DNA of 64,000 nt from an uncultured Oscillospiraceae bacterium (GTDB lineage: Bacteria; Bacillota; Clostridia; Oscillospirales; Acutalibacteraceae): contig URFL01000005.1 of the NCBI GenBank assembly GCA_900547105.1, positions 62,001 through 126,000 on the forward strand, in the 5' to 3' direction. Shown here piece by piece: positions 34,178 through 43,173 of this stretch. Position numbers and translations under genes: made by a program. The notes under the pieces were generated by a model that saw only the letters and a list, made by a program, of their open reading frames with translations, did no database searches and was not told the DNA's origin. Numbering within the stretch: the stretch's first letter is position 1; each line of letters opens with the position of its first letter.

Positions 34178-34594
34178 TCAGCGGTATAAATGATGCTTTG
34201 CGGTTTGTATTATATTCTGCGTAACAATAAATCCGCACGGGATCATGCATTGATTCACCGTACGATCAATATAAGCGCATACCCCACAGAAGTTCTTATC
34301 AACATCCGCATTACTAATTCTGACCACACGTATATGCAGCGCCTGCAACTCTTTTGTCCGCTTTTCGTCTCGCACAATTTGCTCTGGTTGGTAATGTTCC
34401 CCACCATCGAGTTCCACTGCTAGCCTTGCTTTGGCACAATAGAAATCTACAATATACGCCCCGATTGCCTTTTGTCGAACAAAGCGCACTGGATACTGGC
34501 GCAAAAATTCATACCACAGCTTTCGCTCCCAAGGTGTCATATGTTTTCGCAACATTTTGGCCAGTGGGATATTCGATTTATCATACGGTTTCAT
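34178..34594 (-). CDS. DUF559 endonuclease-domain protein
   Basis: 138 residues from ATG 34594, preceded by GAGGAG 8 nt upstream. The Vsr-like PD-(D/E)XK fold of DUF559 is seen in MTPWERKLWYEFLRQYPVRF, AYIVDFYCAKARLAVELDGG (catalytic D and E...D) and the RVVRISNADV segment. DUF559 proteins are small putative DNases of uncertain role, frequently found as solitary genes next to repeats, as here. Confidence 0.9.
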   Translation of the reverse strand: MKPYDKSNIPLAKMLRKHMTPWERKLWYEFLRQYPVRFVRQKAIGAYIVDFYCAKARLAVELDGGEHYQPEQIVRDEKRTKELQALHIRVVRISNADVDKNFCGVCAYIDRTVNQCMIPCGFIVTQNIIQTAKHHLYR

Positions 34595-34616
34595 TGCGTT
34601 CTTCTCCTCGCCCATC

Positions 34617-34645
34617 AGTATACCATTCCGCGGCGGATATGTCCA
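34617..34645 (-). promoter_or_regulatory. Promoter of the DUF559 gene
   Basis: Minus strand TGGACA (34645-34640), 17-nt spacer, TATACT (34622-34617). Confidence 0.65.
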
Positions 34646-34697
34646 CTTCCCTTTTGGGGCGGTATCTGGTATACTGGACAAAAAGGAGGGAGCGCGT

Positions 34698-37088
34698 ATG
34701 AGCCACCAACTGATCAAGCCCCGCTCGCGGGCAGGTGTGACCTTTGTCACGGCGCTGGGCGTGGCGGTGCTGCTGTTTTTGCCGTTTGTGCTGATGGACA
34801 AAGGCTATTTTATCTATTACGGCGATTTTAACGTGCAGCAGATCCCCTTTTACAAAATGGCGCATGAAGCGGTGCTGAACGGACAATGGGGCTGGAGCTG
34901 GACGACCGATCTGGGAGCAAACTTTATCGGTTCGTATTCGTTCTATCTGCTGGGCAGCCCGTTTTTCTGGTTGACCACCGCGTTTCCCACCGATTCGGTG
35001 CCGTATCTGATGGCGCCGCTGCTGGTACTGAAGCTGGCGTTTTGCGCGCTGGCAGCGTATGCGTATCTGCGTCGGTTTGTCAAACCGGATCTGGCGTGTA
35101 TCGGCGGGCTGCTGTACGCATTTTCCGGCTTTTCGGTGTACAACATCTTTTTCAACCATTTCCACGAAGCCATGCTCTATTTCCCGTTGATGCTGTGGGC
35201 GATGGAGGTGTTTATGACCGAAAACCGCCGCGGCGTGTTTGCGGTATTTGTGTGTCTAAGTGCGCTGAACAACTACTATTTTTTCATCGGACAAGCCATC
35301 TTTTTAATCGCCTACTGGTTTATCCGCCGGTTGTCCGGCGGATGGGGCGGCTCGCCCGTCAAGCTGTTTTGGCTGGCGTTTGAAGCAATCGTCGGTACCG
35401 CCGGTGCGGCGATCTTGCTGCTTCCCTCTTATCTCGCGGTGATCCAAAACTCGCGCACCGCCAATCTGTTGAGCGGGTGGGATCTGCTGGTATACAGCAA
35501 GCCGCAGCGGCTTCTCGATATTCTGCACAGCTTCTTTTTCCCGCAGGACCCGCCCGCGCGCCCCAACTTTTTCCCGGATGCGGATAACAAATGGGCGTCC
35601 ATGTCGGCGTATCTGCCGTTGTTCGGCTGCACCGGTGTGATCGCGTACCTGCAATCCCGGCGGCACAACGACTGGCTGCGGCGGATGCTGCTGTTCTGCC
35701 TTGTCTGCACCGTAATTCCCGGGCTGAACGCCATGTTCCAACTGATGAACGCGATGTATTATGCGCGGTGGTACTATATGATGGTGCTGATGATGGTGCT
35801 GGCGACTGTGATGACACTGGATCGCGAGGACGAGCAGCCGGTGGATTGGAAGCACGCCTTTTGGTGCAGCGGCGGCATCACTGCCGCGTTCGCGCTGGGG
35901 GTGGGGCTGGCTCCGACCAAGGACGATGACGGTCAGTGGGTGTTGGGATTGATGCAGCGTCCCGATCGCTTTTGGGCCACAGTGGCGCTGGCCGCCATCG
36001 GACTGCTGGTGGCGGGACTGGTCGTGTGGATGCGGCGGCAATCGACCGCGCAGTTTTTCCGCTTCGCCCTGAGCTGCACCGCCGTTATCGCGCTGGTCAC
36101 CGCGTGGTTTTCGTTGGGGGTCGCCAAATCCACCTCCAACTATCCCGCTTCGTATGTCATCGACACCGCCATTGAGGGCGGCAATTTTCAGTTGCCGGAC
36201 AACTCCGATTTTTCGCGGGTGGACACTCCCCATGCGATGGACAATCAGGCGATGTTTTGGGGGATGCCGACCATTCAGGCGTTCCACAGCATTGTGCCGG
36301 GATCGGTGATGGACTTTTACCAAAGCATCGGTGTTAACCGCTCGGTTGCCAGCCGCCCGGAGGTAGGACATTACGCGCTGCGCAGCTTTTTGTCGGTGCG
36401 GTGGCTGTTCGATTACACCGATGCGGACGGACAACTGCGCAAAAAGGACTTTTTTGAAACCGACGGCGAAACCGAAATGCCGGGATGGGTCAGCGCGGGA
36501 GAACAAAACGGATTCCGCATCTACGAAAACCGCTGCTATATCCCGATGGGCTTTTCCTACGACTACTATCTGACCCGCAGCCAATACAACGATCTGCCCC
36601 GCTCGCGGCGGGAAAAGGCGCTGCTGAAAGCCTTGGTGGTAGAGGATAAGGACGAGGCCGCCGTCAGCGGTCTGCTCTCTCCCCTGCCGGTAGAGGAAGT
36701 GTCGTTCAGCGAAACCGCCTACCGGCAGGATTGTGCCGAGCGGCGGCACCAGTCGGTGTCCTCGTTCACCGTGACCGACACCGGCTTCACCGCCGTTCGT
36801 TCCGCCGATACCGACAATCTGGTGTTCTTCAGCGTGCCGTACGAATCCGGATGGAGCGCCACGGTGAACGGTCAGCCGACGACCGTTCTGCGCAGCGGCG
36901 TGGGCTTTATGGCAGTGCGCTGTCCCGCCGGACAAAAGGTGTCCATCCGCTTCACCTACACCACGCCGGGCCTTTCCGCCGGCGCGCAAATCAGCGGGGC
37001 CGCGGTCGCGGTGTGGTTGCTGTATCTGCTGGGGTGCAGCTTGGTGCACCGCGTACGCCGCGCACGAAAAGAAAACGCGCGGCATTGA
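34698..37088 (+). CDS. YfhO-family membrane protein
   Basis: 796 residues from ATG 34698 (AAAAAGGAGGG upstream). About twelve membrane helices fill the first 520 residues; a large extracytoplasmic domain follows (about 500-770), and a last helix lies near 765-785 before a basic tail. The start (VLMDKGYFIYYGDFNVQQIP) and GANFIGSYSFYLLGSPFFWL match the YfhO family, which is GT-C-like and needed for glycosylation of teichoic-acid-type polymers. Acts in the cell envelope; the sugar donor is not determined. Followed by a strong terminator. Confidence 0.9.
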   Translation: MSHQLIKPRSRAGVTFVTALGVAVLLFLPFVLMDKGYFIYYGDFNVQQIPFYKMAHEAVLNGQWGWSWTTDLGANFIGSYSFYLLGSPFFWLTTAFPTDSVPYLMAPLLVLKLAFCALAAYAYLRRFVKPDLACIGGLLYAFSGFSVYNIFFNHFHEAMLYFPLMLWAMEVFMTENRRGVFAVFVCLSALNNYYFFIGQAIFLIAYWFIRRLSGGWGGSPVKLFWLAFEAIVGTAGAAILLLPSYLAVIQNSRTANLLSGWDLLVYSKPQRLLDILHSFFFPQDPPARPNFFPDADNKWASMSAYLPLFGCTGVIAYLQSRRHNDWLRRMLLFCLVCTVIPGLNAMFQLMNAMYYARWYYMMVLMMVLATVMTLDREDEQPVDWKHAFWCSGGITAAFALGVGLAPTKDDDGQWVLGLMQRPDRFWATVALAAIGLLVAGLVVWMRRQSTAQFFRFALSCTAVIALVTAWFSLGVAKSTSNYPASYVIDTAIEGGNFQLPDNSDFSRVDTPHAMDNQAMFWGMPTIQAFHSIVPGSVMDFYQSIGVNRSVASRPEVGHYALRSFLSVRWLFDYTDADGQLRKKDFFETDGETEMPGWVSAGEQNGFRIYENRCYIPMGFSYDYYLTRSQYNDLPRSRREKALLKALVVEDKDEAAVSGLLSPLPVEEVSFSETAYRQDCAERRHQSVSSFTVTDTGFTAVRSADTDNLVFFSVPYESGWSATVNGQPTTVLRSGVGFMAVRCPAGQKVSIRFTYTTPGLSAGAQISGAAVAVWLLYLLGCSLVHRVRRARKENARH

Positions 37089-37097
37089 TTAACACGG

Positions 37098-37136
37098 AAA
37101 AAGGGCTCTGTCATGAAACATGACGGAGCCCTTTTT
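37098..37136. terminator. Terminator between yfhO-like and GH43 genes
   Basis: AAAAAGGGCTCTGTCATG / CATGACGGAGCCCTTTTT stem, bidirectional, serving the convergent genes. Confidence 0.9.
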
Positions 37137-37165
37137 GGTTTTCATATGTTTTTACAAAGCGGTCA

Positions 37166-38461
37166 TCACTCGTCCAGCGGGGTGATGGTGATGCAGCGTA
37201 CCCGCACATCACCGTTGCCGCCGGTCAGGCGGATGGTGTTGGTTTTGCCCGGCTTAAACCGGCATGTGAAGTCGGCATAGCCGCTGAAATCGTCCAACCC
37301 GGCGGTGGGCACCGTGTTGATGAAGGACAGATCCTCGGAGTTGACCGACAGCCGCAGCTTCTGGTGTTTTTCGGCGGCGGCGTATTCGATCGCGATGTTG
37401 TAGCGTCCGCCGCTGCGGCCGTCCACCTTGGACAACCAGAAAAACGCGCCTTCGGCTTCCAACCCGACAATGGTATCGTTTTCCAGCCGCGCGCCCTTAT
37501 CCAGCATACACTCATCCGCTGCATAAGTCACCGCCAGCGGATTTTCCACCGGCGCGGGTCCCACCGACTGCAAGCCGTGTTTGGTCTGCACCACCGTTTT
37601 GATGGTGCCATCCTCATTGAATTCCAGTTTGTCCACACACACCGAGCGCAGGTTGCCCCGATCGGAAATGTCCTGATTGTGATAAAACGCGTACCACTCG
37701 CCTTTGTATTCGGTCACCGAGCCGTGGCTGGTATCGCAGCCGGTCGGCTCCAGATACGCGCCCTTGTACTCCCACGGACCCAGCGGCTTGTCGCTCATCG
37801 CGTAGCACAGGCGGTTGGCACCGCGACCGTTTTCCTCGTGGTTATCCGAATAGGTCATATAGTAGATGCCGTTGCGTTTGAACACCCAAGATGCCTCGTG
37901 GAAATCCACCAAGCCTTCCATGTCGAACATTTCGGTTTTCATGCTCATCATATCGGCGTTCATCTCGCCGCCCTTGGGCATACCGCCGCCGCCATAGTAC
38001 ATATACACCCGGCCGTCATCGTCGATAAACACCGCCGGGTCGATCATGCACCAGCCGCCCAGACCTTCGATATAGCCGCGATCCACAAAGCCTTTCAGCG
38101 GGCTGTCGCTGGTCGCCACGCCCACCTTGAAGGAATCGTTCCATTTGGAATCGCTGGGATGCGGATAGTAAAAATAATAGGTGCCGTCACGATACGCTGC
38201 GTCGGGCGCCCACATAAAGCCGCCCTCCGGGCGACCCCATTCCACATCGTCCGAGCGCAGAATTTCGCCCTCGTCCCGCCAGTTGACCATATCCTCTGTC
38301 GAGAAGATGTGGTACCGATCCATAAAATCGCAGCCCTGCGGCGGGTCCATGTCATGCGACGCATAGATGTACAGTCGTCCGTCCGCCCACACATGCGCCG
38401 ACGGATCGGCGGTGTAGATGCTCTGGATAATGGGGTTTTGCCCCTCTTTTTTAATCTTCAT
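37166..38461 (-). CDS. Glycoside hydrolase family 43 protein
   Basis: 431 residues with no signal peptide, so probably cytoplasmic. The five-blade beta-propeller of GH43 is at about 10-305. Likely catalytic residues are the base D19 (YTADPSAHVWADG), the pKa-modulating Asp in MWAPDAAYRDG and the acid Glu in HEASWVFKRNGIYYM. A C-terminal CBM6-like beta module follows (GRSGGRYNIAIEYAAAEKHQ). GH43 enzymes release xylose or arabinose from hemicellulose oligomers. ATG 38461 has GGAGAAATGAGGATGAG upstream. Confidence 0.9.
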   Translation of the reverse strand: MKIKKEGQNPIIQSIYTADPSAHVWADGRLYIYASHDMDPPQGCDFMDRYHIFSTEDMVNWRDEGEILRSDDVEWGRPEGGFMWAPDAAYRDGTYYFYYPHPSDSKWNDSFKVGVATSDSPLKGFVDRGYIEGLGGWCMIDPAVFIDDDGRVYMYYGGGGMPKGGEMNADMMSMKTEMFDMEGLVDFHEASWVFKRNGIYYMTYSDNHEENGRGANRLCYAMSDKPLGPWEYKGAYLEPTGCDTSHGSVTEYKGEWYAFYHNQDISDRGNLRSVCVDKLEFNEDGTIKTVVQTKHGLQSVGPAPVENPLAVTYAADECMLDKGARLENDTIVGLEAEGAFFWLSKVDGRSGGRYNIAIEYAAAEKHQKLRLSVNSEDLSFINTVPTAGLDDFSGYADFTCRFKPGKTNTIRLTGGNGDVRVRCITITPLDE

Positions 38462-38496
38462 TCTCTCATCCTCATTTCTCCAAAAAGGTTGTTTTT

Positions 38497-38525
38497 AGTA
38501 TAGCGAAAACTGCTCAAAAACGCAA
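38497..38525 (-). promoter_or_regulatory. Promoter of the GH43 gene
   Basis: Minus strand TTGCGT (38525-38520), 17-nt spacer, TATACT (38502-38497). The -35 is weak, which would fit control by an activator. Confidence 0.5.
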
Positions 38526-38646
38526 TGGGTTTTTTGAAAAAACTGGAAAATCTGCAAACGATCCTTCTACAGCGACACGCTGCCATCATAAATGTGCCCG
38601 CCCTCTCATACTCTGTATCAAGCACACGCAACGAGGGGGGATCGCA

Positions 38647-38913
38647 TTGAAAGGGGCTGTGGAAGAACGGGCCGTCGAGCTGGGTACCTATATTGTGGAG
38701 CACAACGCCACGGTGCGCGCAGCAGCGGGTCAGTTTCATGTCAGCAAATCCACGGTGCACAAGGACGTGGTCGATCGGTTGAAAAAAGTCAATCCCCAGC
38801 TGTACGGACAGGTGCGGCAGGTGTTGGATGTCAACAAAGCGCAGCGCCATATTCGGGGCGGCGTCGCCACCCGGGAAAAATACAAGCACGAATCCTCGCA
38901 CGAGGGATTGTAA
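38647..38913 (+). CDS. spoIIID: Stage III sporulation regulator SpoIIID
   Basis: 88 residues from a TTG start at 38647, preceded by GAGGGGGGA 6 nt upstream. The HTH is in HNATVRAAAGQFHVSKSTVH with the family phrase KDVVDRLKKVNPQLYGQVRQ; the basic C-terminus (HIRGGVATREKYK) is also typical. SpoIIID binds DNA in the mother cell during endospore formation. Length matches the 81-93 residues usual for the family. Confidence 0.96.
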   Translation: MKGAVEERAVELGTYIVEHNATVRAAAGQFHVSKSTVHKDVVDRLKKVNPQLYGQVRQVLDVNKAQRHIRGGVATREKYKHESSHEGL

Positions 38914-38966
38914 GCCCGCCCCCATTTGTGGTAAAATACCTCTCAGAACACCAAGGGGGACACACC

Positions 38967-40247
38967 ATGAACGAGCAACAGGCGATCGCTTATCTGGAAC
39001 ATATCAAAGCCGGCGGGATGACGATGGGGCTGGCACGAATGCAGCGCATTATGCAGCTGTGCGGCGATCCCCATCGCCGTCTGCGCACGGTGCACATTGC
39101 CGGCACCAACGGCAAAGGCTCGATCGCCCGCATGATCCAGCGCATGGGCATGGCAGCCGGATGGCGGGTGGGGCTCTTTTCCTCCCCCGCTGTGACCGGT
39201 GTGCGGGATACCATTTGCATGGATAACCAGCCCATTCCCGCCGACGATTTCGCCCGCTGGATCACGCGGATACGGGACAAGCAGGGCGAGATGGGAGATG
39301 CCGGGCATTGCTCGGAATTTGAAACGCTGACCGCCGCCGCTTTCGGCTGGATGGCGGAGCAGCACCCCGATTTTTGCGTGATTGAATGTGGGCTGGGCGG
39401 CGCCGAGGACGCGACCAATGTGCTGCCCCCGCCGCTTTTGGCAGTGCTTACCGCCATTTCGCGCGATCACACAGCTATTTTGGGCAACACCATCGCAGCG
39501 ATCGCCCGTCAAAAATGCGGCATCATCAAAGCCCCTTGCGGCATCGTCACCACCCCCGACCAGTCGCCCGAGGCGCTGGGCGTTATCTGGGAAACCGCCG
39601 CCCGGCTCGGGTTGACCGTGCACCAGCCGGGTGCGCACGCCGCCACGGTGCTGGCGGAGGATTGGAACCATCTGCGGTTCGCTTATGACGCACGCGAATG
39701 GGAGCTGGCGCTGACCGGGCGGGAACAGGTGGGCAACGCGCTCACCGCGATCGAAGCGGCGTGTCTGCTCGGCGAAAAAGGGTTCCCGATCTCCCCCGAT
39801 CACATGGCACAGGGGCTGGCGGCGGTGCGGATGCCCTGCCGACAGGAGGCGCTCTGCCGTGCCCCGCTGCGCGTAATGGACGGCGCACACAACCCCGCGG
39901 GCATTGCCGCGCTGGCGGATACGCTGAGTCGTCTCGCACCGCAGGGCGTGACCATGCTGCTCGGGATGCTGGCGGACAAGGAGGTCGACACCTGTCTGCG
40001 CACACTGGCGCCGCATTGCCGCCGTATGATCTGCACCACCCCGCCGAACCGCCGCGCGATGGTCGCTGACGAGCTGGCACGGCGCGCGCAAGCCGCCGGA
40101 ATCGATGCCACCGCCGCAACAGAGCCACTGGCGGCGCTGGAACAGGCGGAACAGCTGGCAGGGGATGCGCCGCTGCTGGTGGGCGGATCCTTCTATTTGT
40201 GCGGCGAACTGCGCCCCGCGCTGCAAAAGCGGCATTTCGGCGGCTAA
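38967..40247 (+). CDS. folC: Folylpolyglutamate/dihydrofolate synthase
   Basis: 426 residues from ATG 38967 (CCAAGGGGGAC upstream). Mur-ligase-type motifs: ATP-binding TVHIAGTNGKGSIARMIQRM, the FSSPAVTGVRDTICMDNQPI segment, CVIECGLGGAEDATNV, and the C-terminal VMDGAHNPAGIAALADTL. The enzyme adds glutamate to folates in the cytoplasm. It is 53 nt downstream of spoIIID; no functional link is evident. Confidence 0.94.
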   Translation: MNEQQAIAYLEHIKAGGMTMGLARMQRIMQLCGDPHRRLRTVHIAGTNGKGSIARMIQRMGMAAGWRVGLFSSPAVTGVRDTICMDNQPIPADDFARWITRIRDKQGEMGDAGHCSEFETLTAAAFGWMAEQHPDFCVIECGLGGAEDATNVLPPPLLAVLTAISRDHTAILGNTIAAIARQKCGIIKAPCGIVTTPDQSPEALGVIWETAARLGLTVHQPGAHAATVLAEDWNHLRFAYDAREWELALTGREQVGNALTAIEAACLLGEKGFPISPDHMAQGLAAVRMPCRQEALCRAPLRVMDGAHNPAGIAALADTLSRLAPQGVTMLLGMLADKEVDTCLRTLAPHCRRMICTTPPNRRAMVADELARRAQAAGIDATAATEPLAALEQAEQLAGDAPLLVGGSFYLCGELRPALQKRHFGG

Positions 40248-40292
40248 ACCGGCAAAAAACGACGACACGATTTTCGTGAAAAATCAAGCGGC

Positions 40293-40323
40293 AGCCTCTA
40301 TCCTTATGGGTAGAGGCTTTTTT
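40293..40323 (+). terminator. Terminator after folC
   Basis: AGCCTCTA / TAGAGGCT stem followed by TTTTTT. Confidence 0.8.
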
Positions 40324-40352
40324 GTATATATCCTTAGAAAGGTGGGCATACT

Positions 40353-40688
40353 ATGGTGATGCGCATGCAATCCATCCCCGACGGGCTGTGCATTTGGCTG
40401 TCGGGCGAGTTGGATCATCACGCCGCGCGGGATCTGCGCGCCCAAATCGACGCAGCGGTGGAACGCTGCAAAGTCAAGCGGCTGGTGCTGGATTTTTCCG
40501 AAATCGGGTTTATGGACAGCTCCGGCATCGGGCTGATTATGGGACGGTATCGGCTGATGACCGCGCGCGGCGGGCAGCTGACGGTGGCTGGTGCCGCCGA
40601 ACGGATGAAGAAGGTGATGCGGCTGGCGGGGCTGGACAAGCTGGGCGTGTTGGAACCGGACGAGCCGTCGCACACGACCAAATCGTGA
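40353..40688 (+). CDS. spoIIAA: Anti-sigma F factor antagonist
   Basis: 111 residues, a single STAS domain (LSGELDHHAARDLRAQID, VLDFSEIGFMDSSGIGLIMG). The phosphorylatable serine is S57 in MDSSGIG. When unphosphorylated it frees sigma F from SpoIIAB in the forespore. First gene of the spoIIA operon. Confidence 0.96.
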   Translation: MVMRMQSIPDGLCIWLSGELDHHAARDLRAQIDAAVERCKVKRLVLDFSEIGFMDSSGIGLIMGRYRLMTARGGQLTVAGAAERMKKVMRLAGLDKLGVLEPDEPSHTTKS

Positions 40689-40707
40689 AGAAAGGAGCAA
40701 CATCGGC

Positions 40708-41163
40708 ATGAAAAAAGCACTGAACCAAATGAAATTGACCTTTCCAAGCCGTTCCGCCAACGAGGGCTTTGCCCGGGCGGCGGTGGCGGCGTTTATCGCC
40801 CAGCTGGACCCGGCAGTGGACGAGCTGGCGGATATCCGCACAGCGGTGTCCGAAGCGGTGACCAACAGTATTGTGCACGCCTATCCGAGCGAGATCGGCA
40901 GCATCACGCTGCAGGTGCGGCTGTACAGGGACGGACGGGTGGTGATCAAAATCAGCGACAAGGGCTGCGGCATCGAGGATGTGGAAAAAGCGATGGAGCC
41001 GCTGTTTACCACCGGCGGCGAGGAACGCTCCGGCTTGGGATTTTCGGTGATGGAAAGCTTCAGCGACAAGGTGCGGGTGCGGTCGCGCAAGGGCAAGGGC
41101 ACCGTGGTCACGCTGGAAAAATACATACTGCTGCGGGATCGGCAGGCGGATGCCCGTGACTGA
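40708..41163 (+). CDS. spoIIAB: Anti-sigma F factor / serine kinase
   Basis: 151 residues with the GHKL ATPase boxes: N box AVSEAVTNSIVHAYP, G1 DKGCGIEDVEKAMEPL and G2 RSGLGFSVMESF. It binds and inhibits sigma F and phosphorylates SpoIIAA. GAAAGGAGCAAC precedes ATG 40708; it overlaps sigF by 14 nt. Confidence 0.96.
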   Translation: MKKALNQMKLTFPSRSANEGFARAAVAAFIAQLDPAVDELADIRTAVSEAVTNSIVHAYPSEIGSITLQVRLYRDGRVVIKISDKGCGIEDVEKAMEPLFTTGGEERSGLGFSVMESFSDKVRVRSRKGKGTVVTLEKYILLRDRQADARD

Positions 41164-41815
41164 TCGCGACGAGCACATCTGCAACAACATGGGGCTGGTG
41201 CACACCTGCTGCAAGCGATTTGTGGGACGCGGGGTGGAATATGACGACCTGTTTCAGGCAGGGTGCATGGGACTGATCAAGGCGACCGACGGTTTTGACC
41301 CCGCGCGCGGGCTGCGGTTTTCCACCTATGCGGTGCCGGTGATCCTGGGCGAGATTCGGCGATTGTTCCGCGAAGGCGGCGCCATCAAGGTGGGGCGCAC
41401 ACTCAAAGAGCTGTCCATGCGGGTGGCGCGGGAACGCGAAGCGTTTTTGGGCAAACAGGGACACGAGCCCACCGTAAGCGAGCTGGCGGAGCAAATGGCG
41501 CTCCCGCGCGAGCAGGTCGCCGAAGCACTGGGCGCGGCGCTGCCGCCGGTGTCGCTCACCCGCCACGGCGACGAGGACGACGGCGAGGTGCAGGATATTC
41601 CCACCCCGCCGCCGGAAGAAGATCTCACCGATCGGTTGGCGCTGCGGCAGGTGCTGACCGAATTGGAGCCGCGCGACCGAATGCTCATCACGCTGCGGTA
41701 TATGAAGCGGCAGACCCAACAGGTCACCGCCGACCAGCTGGGCATGACCCAAGTGCAGGTATCCCGGCGGGAAAAGGTGATTTTGCACCAGCTGCGCGAA
41801 AAATTGATCAGCTAG
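41150..41815 (+). CDS. sigF: RNA polymerase sigma factor SigF
   Basis: 221 residues. Region 2 (NNMGLVHTCCKRFVGRGVEY, DLFQAGCMGLIKATDGFDPA, FSTYAVPVILGEIRR), region 3 (KELSMRVAREREAFLG) and region 4 (LTELEPRDRMLITLRYMKRQ, AQLGMTQVQVSRREK pattern) are all present. It directs forespore transcription. The start at 41150 overlaps the spoIIAB end, as in other spoIIA operons. Confidence 0.96.
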   Translation: MPVTDRDEHICNNMGLVHTCCKRFVGRGVEYDDLFQAGCMGLIKATDGFDPARGLRFSTYAVPVILGEIRRLFREGGAIKVGRTLKELSMRVAREREAFLGKQGHEPTVSELAEQMALPREQVAEALGAALPPVSLTRHGDEDDGEVQDIPTPPPEEDLTDRLALRQVLTELEPRDRMLITLRYMKRQTQQVTADQLGMTQVQVSRREKVILHQLREKLIS

Positions 41816-41825
41816 CACCCTACAG

Positions 41826-41872
41826 CAAAGCGGCAGCCGCTCTCGAACGATAAGAGAGCGGCTGCCGCTTTG
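41826..41872. terminator. Terminator of the spoIIA operon
   Basis: Perfect 19-bp stem CAAAGCGGCAGCCGCTCTC / GAGAGCGGCTGCCGCTTTG; shared by the convergent HxlR gene. Confidence 0.85.
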
Positions 41873-42208
41873 TTACGCCTGCCGGCGTTTGTAATCATCG
41901 CCCCATTGTTGCATGGCGGTCAATATCGGCTGCAAGCTGCGCCCCAACGCAGTCAGCGAATATTCCACCCGGGGCGGCACCTCGGCGTATACCTCGCGGT
42001 GCACCAATCCGCTGTCCTCCATCGCCCGCAGCTGCGCGGTCAACACCTTTTGTGACACGCTGCCGATGGATTTTTTCAGTTCCCCGAACCGTTTGGTGCC
42101 GGGCATCAAATCGCGCAAAATCAGCACTTTCCATTTATCCCCGATTAGTGACAGGGTGGTTTCCACCGGGCAAGCCGGCAGCTCGGCCGGCGACGAATTC
42201 TGTGGCAT
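41873..42208 (-). CDS. HxlR-family redox/aldehyde-responsive regulator
   Basis: 111 residues, a winged HTH of the HxlR/YodB type (TLSLIGDKWKVLILRDLMPG, RFGELKKSIGSVSQKVLTAQ, PPRVEYSLTALGRSL). The conserved N-terminal cysteine (C13, in LPACPVETT) is the thiol sensor position of HypR/YodB-like members. GAAGGAGGAATGCG precedes ATG 42208. It is divergent from an NAD(P)H-type oxidoreductase that it probably represses. Confidence 0.92.
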   Translation of the reverse strand: MPQNSSPAELPACPVETTLSLIGDKWKVLILRDLMPGTKRFGELKKSIGSVSQKVLTAQLRAMEDSGLVHREVYAEVPPRVEYSLTALGRSLQPILTAMQQWGDDYKRRQA

Positions 42209-42314
42209 ATCGCATTCCTCCTTCTAATGGTTTCTATTAGATACTTACACTCACAATATACCATATCTTCAAAACAAACGCAATACTCCCATGGTATCCT
42301 TTTGGTAACTACAC

Positions 42315-42360
42315 CACAATATTGTGCGTACTTTACAAGCGGCGAAAGGGCGCTTATACT
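42315..42360 (+). promoter_or_regulatory. Promoter with a 12-bp palindromic operator
   Basis: TTTACA (42332-42337), 17-nt spacer, TATACT (42355-42360). Immediately upstream is the perfect palindrome CACAATATTGTG (42315-42326), extended by GTA/TAC words. It fits an HxlR-type operator controlling the oxidoreductase. Confidence 0.6.
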
Positions 42361-42453
42361 AAAGTCAAGCCAAGGGGAACGGCCGCTCCGAAGCTGCAAC
42401 ATTTCAATCACCCCGCTGCCCGAGTCGGCGGGGCGCTAAGGAGGACTATTCTA

Positions 42454-43083
42454 ATGAAAATCGCTGTTGTTTGTGCCAATGGCAGAGAAGGAAAACTGAT
42501 CGTGAACGAGGCTGTTCGCCGCGGGCTGGATGTGACCGCTGTGGTACGCAGCCAAAACACCTCGACTGCCCCGTCTGTGCTGCAAAAGGATCTGTTTGAT
42601 CTCACCAAAGAGGATCTGCAGGGATTCGACGCGGTGGTGGATGCGTTCGGCGCATGGACACCGGATACCATCGGCGGCATTCCCCGCGCGGTGGAGCACC
42701 TGTGCGAGCTGCTGTCCGGCACCGACACCCGCTTGTTGATCGTCGGCGGCGCGGGCAGCTTGTATGTCAACCCCGAGCACACCGCGTGCGTGGCGGATGC
42801 GCCGGATTTTCCCGATGCGTTTAAGCCGCTGGCGGCGGCTCACGATGAAGCGCTGGCGCTGCTGCGTCCCCGCCGGGATGTCCAGTGGACGTACATCAGT
42901 CCCGCTGCCGATTTTCAGGCGGACGGTGCCCGCACCGGACAGTACACACTGGGTGGCGAGGAAATGCTGTTGAACGCGAACGGCGAAAGCGTCGTCAGCT
43001 ACGCCGATTATGCCATCGCCATGGTGGACGAAGTGGTCGGCGGGCAACACCTGTATCAGCGCATCAGCGTGGTGGGCGCGTAA
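42454..43083 (+). CDS. NAD(P)-binding oxidoreductase (atypical SDR / NmrA-like)
   Basis: 209 residues from ATG 42454 (CTAAGGAGGAC upstream). Rossmann start MKIAVVCANGREGKLIVNEA with a GxxGxxG-like ANGREGK variant, then DAVVDAFGAWTPDTIGG and LIVGGAGSLYVNP. The C-terminal substrate part includes WTYISPAADFQADGARTGQY. This family is often regulated by HxlR proteins and reduces quinones or flavins; the substrate is not determined. Confidence 0.87.
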   Translation: MKIAVVCANGREGKLIVNEAVRRGLDVTAVVRSQNTSTAPSVLQKDLFDLTKEDLQGFDAVVDAFGAWTPDTIGGIPRAVEHLCELLSGTDTRLLIVGGAGSLYVNPEHTACVADAPDFPDAFKPLAAAHDEALALLRPRRDVQWTYISPAADFQADGARTGQYTLGGEEMLLNANGESVVSYADYAIAMVDEVVGGQHLYQRISVVGA

Positions 43084-43173
43084 ATCCTGCCGATGTTACC
43101 GCAACGCCCTGCAAAAGTCAACCCTTTTGCAGGGCGCGCGGTGCGTTCCGGATATAACAAGGAGGGATAGGTC

